The notes under the pieces were generated by a model. That model was not told the DNA's origin. It worked only from the letters and a program-made list of their open reading frames with translations, and searched no databases. From Sphingomonadales bacterium 32-65-25 (lineage in GTDB: Bacteria; Pseudomonadota; Alphaproteobacteria; Sphingomonadales; Sphingomonadaceae): DNA of 32,371 nt. Of this stretch, positions 25,013 to 30,800 are shown piece by piece (the first letter of the stretch is position 1; each line of letters opens with the position of its first letter). Made by a program: the position numbers and the translations under genes. The DNA lies in NCBI GenBank assembly GCA_002280855.1, contig NCEU01000006.1:102090-134460 (forward strand), written 5' to 3'.

Positions 25013-25714
25013 TTATTCAACAGGCTGTTGGGCGGCCTTGAAACCCTGCGCCACCACATACCATTCGCTCGATCCCTTGCGGCTGGCGGGTGGCTTCACA
25101 TGTTTCACCGTGGTGAAATGGCGTTTCAGCAGCGCCGTCAACTGGCCATCGCCGCCGCCGGCCAGCACCTTGGCCAGGAAACTGCCGCCCGGCCGCAACA
25201 GCCGCGTGGCCATGTCCAGCCCAACTTCGATAAGGCCCATGGTGCGCAGATGGTCGGTCTGCTTGTGGCCCACGGTGTTGGCGGCCATGTCGCTCATCAC
25301 CAGATCGGCCGGGCCGCCAAGCGTTGCCAGGATCAGCGATTCACTGTCATCATCGGTGATGTCTTTCTGGAACAGATCGACGCCGGCCAGCGGCTCTATG
25401 GCCAGCAGATCCATGCCGACAACCCGGGCCTTGGGGCGTTTCTGCTTCACCACCTGGCACCAGCCACCGGGCGCAGCGCCCAGATCGACGACGCGATCAA
25501 CACCGGCCAGCAGGCCGAACTGCTCATCCAGTTCCTTCAGCTTGAAGGCGGCGCGGCTGCGATAGCCCTGCGCCTTGGCAGCCGCGACATAGGGATCGTT
25601 CAGGTGCCGTTCCAGCCAGGCCGCTGATTGCGGCGTGCGCTTGCGCGCGGTTTTCACCCTCACCTTGCCGCCACGCGACCGGCCGCCGGGGCCACTGGGT
25701 CCAGCGCCACTCAT
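25013..25714 (-). CDS. rlmE: 23S rRNA 2'-O-methyltransferase RlmE (FtsJ)
   Basis: RlmE methylates U2552 of 23S rRNA late in large-subunit assembly. The 233-residue protein starts with a basic, Gly-rich tail and then RSRAAFKLKELDEQFGL. The SAM-binding motif is VVDLGAAPGGWCQVV. The catalytic K-D-K-E residues appear in AAFKLKEL, SDMAAN, GSFLAKVLAGG and SSEWYVVA. The start is the ATG at 25714, whose ATGA overlaps the stop of the Ppx/GppA gene, so the two are translationally coupled. An upstream GTG is less likely. Confidence 0.96.
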   Translation of the reverse strand: MSGAGPSGPGGRSRGGKVRVKTARKRTPQSAAWLERHLNDPYVAAAKAQGYRSRAAFKLKELDEQFGLLAGVDRVVDLGAAPGGWCQVVKQKRPKARVVGMDLLAIEPLAGVDLFQKDITDDDSESLILATLGGPADLVMSDMAANTVGHKQTDHLRTMGLIEVGLDMATRLLRPGGSFLAKVLAGGGDGQLTALLKRHFTTVKHVKPPASRKGSSEWYVVAQGFKAAQQPVE

Positions 25715-26772
25715 TTGCCGGCCGCCCACACACCGTCGCGCGTCATCAGCGTGCGCAAGATGCCTTCGCGAATGCCGCGATCGGCCACCCGCACCTGCCC
25801 GCCCGGCCAGCGGGTGAGGATGGCTTCCAATATGGCGCAGCCGGCCACGATCAATTCGGCGCGATCCGGCCCCACACAGGCGATGCGGGCGCGTTCAGCC
25901 ACGCTGCTGTGCCCGATCGACCGGCACAACGCCGCCAGCGCCGCCGTATCCACCGCACAGCCATCCACCCGCCGCCGATCATAGCCGGGGAGGCCCAGCT
26001 GCACGCTGGCCAGCGTTGTGATGGTGCCGGATGTGCCCAGCAACTGCACCTCGCTCACCCCGCGCGCTGCCAGCTTCACGGCAAACCGGTCAAGCCAGGG
26101 CCACATCTCGGCCAGCATTCGGTTGTAGGCGTCAACGCGATCGGCCACCTGCGGCCATTGCGGTTCGGTTTCGGCCAGGGACACCACACCCCACGGCATC
26201 GAAATCCACTCGATAATGGCGGGCGGCGCGTCGCCAACACCGGAAGGCGCCACCAGCATCAATTCGGTCGAACCACCGCCAATATCGAACACCAGCGCCG
26301 GCGGGCCATCACCATCGATCAGCACGTGGCAGCCCAGCACCGCCAGCCGCGCCTCTTCGGCAGCGCTGATCACATCCAGCGCGATGCCGGTTTCCTGATA
26401 GACGCGCTCCACGAAGGCGAGGCCATTGCTGGCGCGCCGGCAGGCTTCGGTGGCGACATTGCGGGTCAACCGTACATCACGGCGCGCCAGTTTTTCGGAG
26501 CAGGCCGAAAGTGCGGCCAACGTGCGGTCCATCGCGGCATCGGAAAGCCGTCCCGCCTCCAGCAGCCCCTCGCCCAACCGCACCACCCGGCTGTAGGCAT
26601 CCACCACGGTGAATCCGTCGGGTGACGGCCGGGCGATCAGCAATCGGCAATTGTTGGTGCCCAGATCAAGCGCGCCATAGGCGGGCGCGCGACGCTGCTG
26701 GGATGGGTGCATCCGGCTTCGGGCGGCGGTGCCGCGGCGGGAGCCGTCAGCAGATTCAAGCGGGGCCGGCAT
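25711..26772 (-). CDS. Ppx/GppA-family phosphatase
   Basis: This 353-residue protein of the ASKHA fold is predicted to hydrolyse inorganic polyphosphate or pppGpp. Motifs include YGALDLGTNNCRLLIA near the start (phosphate 1), FDIGGGSTELML (phosphate 2), LLGTSGTITTLASVQLG and a terminal VADRGIREGILRTL. The polyphosphate-binding C-terminal domain of long Ppx enzymes is absent, so it is the short form. Which substrate dominates cannot be read from the sequence. ATG starts exist at 26772 and 26712; the upstream residues are basic and low in homology, so the shorter form is possible. It is coupled to rlmE by an ATGA overlap. Confidence 0.93.
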   Translation of the reverse strand: MPAPLESADGSRRGTAARSRMHPSQQRRAPAYGALDLGTNNCRLLIARPSPDGFTVVDAYSRVVRLGEGLLEAGRLSDAAMDRTLAALSACSEKLARRDVRLTRNVATEACRRASNGLAFVERVYQETGIALDVISAAEEARLAVLGCHVLIDGDGPPALVFDIGGGSTELMLVAPSGVGDAPPAIIEWISMPWGVVSLAETEPQWPQVADRVDAYNRMLAEMWPWLDRFAVKLAARGVSEVQLLGTSGTITTLASVQLGLPGYDRRRVDGCAVDTAALAALCRSIGHSSVAERARIACVGPDRAELIVAGCAILEAILTRWPGGQVRVADRGIREGILRTLMTRDGVWAAGK

Positions 26773-26865
26773 CGGCAAGTCCAGTCACATTCACATACCG
26801 CCTTGGCCATGCGCCCCCAAGGGACGCCGCCGCAGCGGAACCTGAAAACACGCTAGCCAATTCAT

Positions 26866-26886
26866 CGGATGATGGCAAATCATCCG
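26866..26886. other. Perfect eight-base-pair inverted repeat upstream of the Ppx/GppA gene
   Basis: CGGATGAT, five bases, then ATCATCCG form a perfect hairpin with no T-run on either strand. It lies about 94 bases before the Ppx/GppA start and 98 bases before tRNA-Gln. It could be an operator or an mRNA leader structure. Function is not shown. Confidence 0.4.
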
Positions 26887-26936
26887 CTACTTCGGCCACA
26901 GCTGTGGACACTGGCGCATTTGGACCACACAGACGG

Positions 26937-26965
26937 TTGACCGTGGCCGCCCCAGCCGGTAAACG
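26937..26965 (+). promoter_or_regulatory. Candidate promoter of tRNA-Gln
   Basis: TTGACC (26937) and TAAACG (26960) are separated by 17 bases, the ideal spacing for a vegetative sigma factor. They end 18 bases before the mature tRNA 5' end. The -35 box is near consensus and the -10 box is moderate. Confidence 0.5.
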
Positions 26966-26983
26966 CCGGCCTTCGCTGGCTGT

Positions 26984-27057
26984 TGCCCTGTCGTCTAAAG
27001 GTAAGACTCCGGTCTCTGACACCGTTAATCGAGGTTCGAATCCTCGCGGGGCATCCA
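26984..27057 (+). tRNA. tRNA-Gln (anticodon CTG)
   Basis: This is a 74-base cloverleaf. The acceptor stem is TGCCCTG/CGGGGCA with the U1-A72 pair typical of tRNA-Gln. The D arm is GTCT...AGAC, the anticodon loop is CTCTGAC, and the T arm is CGAGG TTCGAAT CCTCG. Discriminator T and an encoded CCA follow. As in the tRNA-Lys here, the anticodon stem has a C27-T43 mismatch. Its 3' end faces transposase debris and an AT-richer surface-protein locus, the usual orientation for an integration target. Confidence 0.93.
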
Positions 27058-27157
27058 GCGGCTATAACCGACCATTTGATGGAAATTGCTTCTTGGCCCA
27101 AAGGCGGGATGGTCACCACAATGGGGCCAACAAATTTGATCCGCTAGGCGAGCGCAA

Positions 27158-27310
27158 TCACGCTACGGGTCGCAAACCAGCATTTACCCATGTCACGATG
27201 TGAGACAGATAAACGTCAAAATGCTGGGCCAAAGCGGTGATCGTCGTCCCCGCCCTCACAGCAGCAAAGGCGACCGCTTCGGCTCGATGTTCAGGGATTC
27301 GAAGCCGCGA
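27158..27310 (-). pseudogene. Remnant of an IS3-type OrfA transposase (HTH_Tnp_1)
   Basis: Translating the minus strand gives about 47 residues starting SRLRIPEHRAEAVAFAAV, then RAGTTITALAQHFDVYLSHI and VTWVNAG, followed by a stop at 27158. This closely follows the N-terminal helix-turn-helix of IS3-family OrfA proteins, whose pattern is PEF(K/R)AxVAxxAVxGxxTIxxLAxxFxVHPxQIxxWK. The remainder of OrfA and all of OrfB are missing, no start codon precedes the fragment, and no terminal repeats could be found, so it is a dead remnant. The fragment reads into the last codons of the IalB-family gene in another frame. The 100 bases between it and tRNA-Gln hold nothing I recognise. Identification is from pattern only. 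Confidence 0.6.
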
Positions 27311-27881
27311 TGGCTTGCCCTGCGCCCTCTAGTGGAACATCGACCACTAAGGTCTTGTCTCCGCCGCCCCAAGAACGAAATCCAACTTTCAGGACCTTTC
27401 CTTTCCGGATCTGCGCCATCAATGTCTCGTTGATCTCAGTGATCGACTGGCATCCATCAGGCATGCAGGTCATGAAGCTGCCCTTGACCTCATCGCCCTC
27501 ATCGATCCGCACAGCGATGCCGGCGCGCAGGTCAACGCCGAATGGAAGCGTGAACACCCCGAACATCTTGCCTTTTTCCGCGGCAAACAAGACTTGCAAC
27601 AGCGTGCCCGGATTCTTCTCATCGACAGATTTCTGTGTTTGCGCAGCGCGGCACTCACTGGGGCTCGATGGATTGCACAGAACACCCCACTGGCCATAGG
27701 TGCCCTTGAGCGTCCATTGCGGCGCGCGCGCTTCGGGCGCGTTGGTGGCCAGTGGGGGGACTGCTGCTTCAGAAACCTTCGGCTTCGCAGCATGAAGCGG
27801 GGTCGCCACCAGCGCGGCAGCAGAGCACAACGCAAGCAAAACGCCGGTCGATGATTTGGTCATGCTCATTCCCTTTTTCAT
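27291..27881 (-). CDS. Invasion-associated locus B (IalB)-family secreted protein
   Basis: This 196-residue protein has an N-terminal signal peptide (KK n-region, hydrophobic core GVLLALCSAAALVA, cleavage after LHA) and then one IalB domain. Family features seen are YGQWGVLCNPSSPSECRAAQ, FTLPFGVDLRAGIAVRIDEG, SFMTCMPDGCQSI and VPLEGAGQAIA. Four mature cysteines fall in two pairs, as is usual. IalB was named from Bartonella erythrocyte invasion, but most homologues are in free-living alphaproteobacteria with unknown roles. The ATG at 27881 overlaps the stop of the giant repeat protein (ATGA); an ATG at 27863, six bases after AAGGGA, is the alternative. The stop lies inside the transposase remnant, so the last few residues may be recent. 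Confidence 0.88.
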   Translation of the reverse strand: MKKGMSMTKSSTGVLLALCSAAALVATPLHAAKPKVSEAAVPPLATNAPEARAPQWTLKGTYGQWGVLCNPSSPSECRAAQTQKSVDEKNPGTLLQVLFAAEKGKMFGVFTLPFGVDLRAGIAVRIDEGDEVKGSFMTCMPDGCQSITEINETLMAQIRKGKVLKVGFRSWGGGDKTLVVDVPLEGAGQAIAASNP

Positions 27882-30800
27882 TTTGCAAATTGAAGATTTA
27901 TCGGCGCCTTGATCTCGTCGCCGCGCTCGTCCGTCGCGATCACAACCACAGCCAAAACCGACACACCCGTTGGCGCGGTTCCAGACAGCTTATTGGAAAC
28001 CGGATCAAAGCTGATCCAGTCAGGCAGCGATCCGCCGTCAGCCAGTTCCGCTCTCAGGGCGATTTTTGCATTCTCATCCGTGTGGCGGAACGCCGTCACA
28101 GGCACCTCCACTTCGAATTTTGCGCCGCCTTCTATCGCGGGAGGGTCCAGAAGATCTGCAGAGGTGAAGCCCGCAGATTGCCCGACGGAACCAGTGGAAG
28201 TGCCCTCTGCGGATGCTTGGCTCGTCCCACCTGGCACTGTGTCAACACTGGCTCCAGTCGCAACAGCGGTCGTGCCGCTCGACGTCGTGCTCGATGCACC
28301 TGTATTCACAGAACTATCCGAGGTTGTGACGACCCCAGGATTGGTTGTGAGACTGGTCACTGGCTGCGAAGCCGCTGGCGATATTCTGTCGTAAGTCGAA
28401 GGATTGGTCATCATGCTGGCCGGTGGAAGGACAATTTGTACCGGCGCGTTCTCTGCATTGAGGGTGGGCAACCTATAGTTGGATGCCTTTGCACTCAGGC
28501 TATCCGACAATGCGATTTCGCTAATGTAATTGGCCAGTACCATCATGTCAGCAGAGAATGCCCGCGCCCCAGTATAGCCGAGCGTCTGGCCGGAAATGCC
28601 GGTTTGGATGGCCACCAAGCCGGCCAGATCCGTAGTGCCGTCAAAGATCTTGGTTGCCGACAACGACACAAGACGTGGCGTGATCGTGCTGTTGGTATTG
28701 GACACATATGCTATAGCGTAATTTCCGCCGTTATTGCCATCGTTGACGGTTACATTCGATACTTGGACCGTCTTGTTCGTACCTGCATCCGGGTTGACAT
28801 AGATGAATGTACCGCCCGACAGCGTGTTTGAACCGATCAGGCGCGTCGTTCCATCGGCGACCACAATTGGTGTGCCGATCGCCGCCGTCATGCTGTCGTA
28901 AGCCTTGATGATGTCCAGCAAAGTGACCTTGAGCGGCGTAGGCGTAATCGTGCTTGCGGTGTTGCCAACATAGCTGACCGCATAGTTGGCAAGGTCGGTA
29001 CCAGCGGCTGCAACGGCACCATTGGCCGTAATCAGCTTGTCAGCATACGCCAGCGTCACACTCGACAGGCTTTCGCTGCCCACCAGGCCCGAAACGCCGT
29101 AACCCGTCCCGAGCGCCAGGCTCGGCACCAACGTCGTACCGTCATAAACCTTCGTCTGCGCCAAAGCCGAAACCGTCAGCGCAGCCGGGTTGATCGTGCT
29201 GGTCGTGTTTGATGCGTAGCTGATGATGTAATTGGCGCCGCTATTGCCATCATTCGCGACCACGCCAGAAACGGTTACCGTGCGGTTGCCGCTGCCAGCA
29301 TTGGAATTGGTGAAGGCATAGCTGCCACCGTTCAACGTGTCGTTGCCGAACAGCTGCGTGTTGCTGCCGGCCTTTACCACCGGCGTTGGCGAAACCGTGG
29401 CGCCCGCAACACTCAGGTTGCCATCATAGGTCTTGACTACGTCAGACGTCGTTACGGTCAAAGAAGCTGGCGTAACGTCAGCCAGAATGGACCCGCCAAC
29501 CAGCGTATAGTTGCTCGCCAAGCCGGTGCCGTTAACCAGATCCAGCGAACCAAGGCCGACAACCTTGCCGGTGCCAACGTCCTTGTTGGCCAGGACACCC
29601 GCGCCAGACAGGCTGAGCCCTTCGCTGCCCACCAGCGTGCCGATGGTCAACACCGAGGCATTAACGGCCGTCGTTGCATCATAGACCCGCCCGCCCGTCA
29701 GGCTCACCGCGTAAGGTGTAATCGTGCTTGCGGTGTTGCCAACATAGCTGACCGCATAGTTGGCAAGGTCGGTACCAGCGGCTGCAACGGCACCATTGGC
29801 CGTAATCAGCGTCAGGCTCGGCACCAATGTCGTACCGTCATAAACCTTCGTCTGCGCCAAAGCCGAAATCGTCAGCGGTGTTGGCAAGATCCGGCCGGTT
29901 GCCGTTCCCGTGCTGCTCAGCAGGAGGTAGTTGCCTCCATCCAAACCGCCCAGGGTCAAGCTTGCAATTGCGACGGCCCGAACGCCGACATCCTTGCTGT
30001 CAAAGGAACCAACCGAGATCGCAACGCTGACATCATCCCCGTCAAAGATGCCGTCGAATGTCGCAGAGGACACGTTTGCAGCAGTTGTTCCATCATAGAG
30101 TTTGTCGGCAACGACGATGCTCGAGACGCCCGCAAGCGTCGCAGGCGTAATGCTGCTGCCAGTATCGGCGATGTAACTGATTGCATAGTTGCCAAGGATG
30201 GTGCCCGGCGCACTGATCGCAGCGCTCGGGGTGATCAGCTTGTTGCCTTGGCTCGCATTCTTGTCAGCGTAAACCAGTGTCACCGAAGCAATCGCATCGG
30301 ATCCAATCATTGGTCCAACGGAGAAGGCAGAGGTGCCTGCAGTGATCGAGGCATCATACACCTTAGTCTGCTGCAAGGCAGTGATGGTCATCGCATAGGG
30401 GTTGATGGTGCTTGTGGTATTGTCACCATAACTGACCGTATAGTTCGCGCCATTATTTCCGTCGTTCACGGTTACCGATGAAACCGTGACAACCTTGTTG
30501 CTGACGATGTTATTGCCAGCGTCACGGCTCACATTGGCGTCGGCAAAAGCGAACGTTCCGCCATTCAGGCTGTCGGCCCCAAAGAGCTGTGTGCCGCTGC
30601 TTGCCTGGACGATCGCCTGAGGTGCCTGAACAGCACCGGTGACAGATGTCGTGCCATCATACGTCTTCACCGCGTTGGATGCTGTGATCACCAGGCTGGC
30701 CGGCGTTACGTCAACCACCTGGTTGCCGCCGACAAGCGTGTAATTGGAGGCGAGGCCGGCATTGGCCCCTGCGCCGTCGACCAACGTCAGCCCGCTCGCA

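Noticed and set aside
26756..27022. A short minus-strand frame between the Ppx/GppA gene and tRNA-Gln
   Set aside because: It runs across the tRNA-Gln and has no ribosome-binding site or recognisable similarity.
28944..29877. Repeats considered as a CRISPR array
   Set aside because: The repeats are long, in frame, protein-coding and not separated by regular unique spacers. They encode YDG/MBG units.
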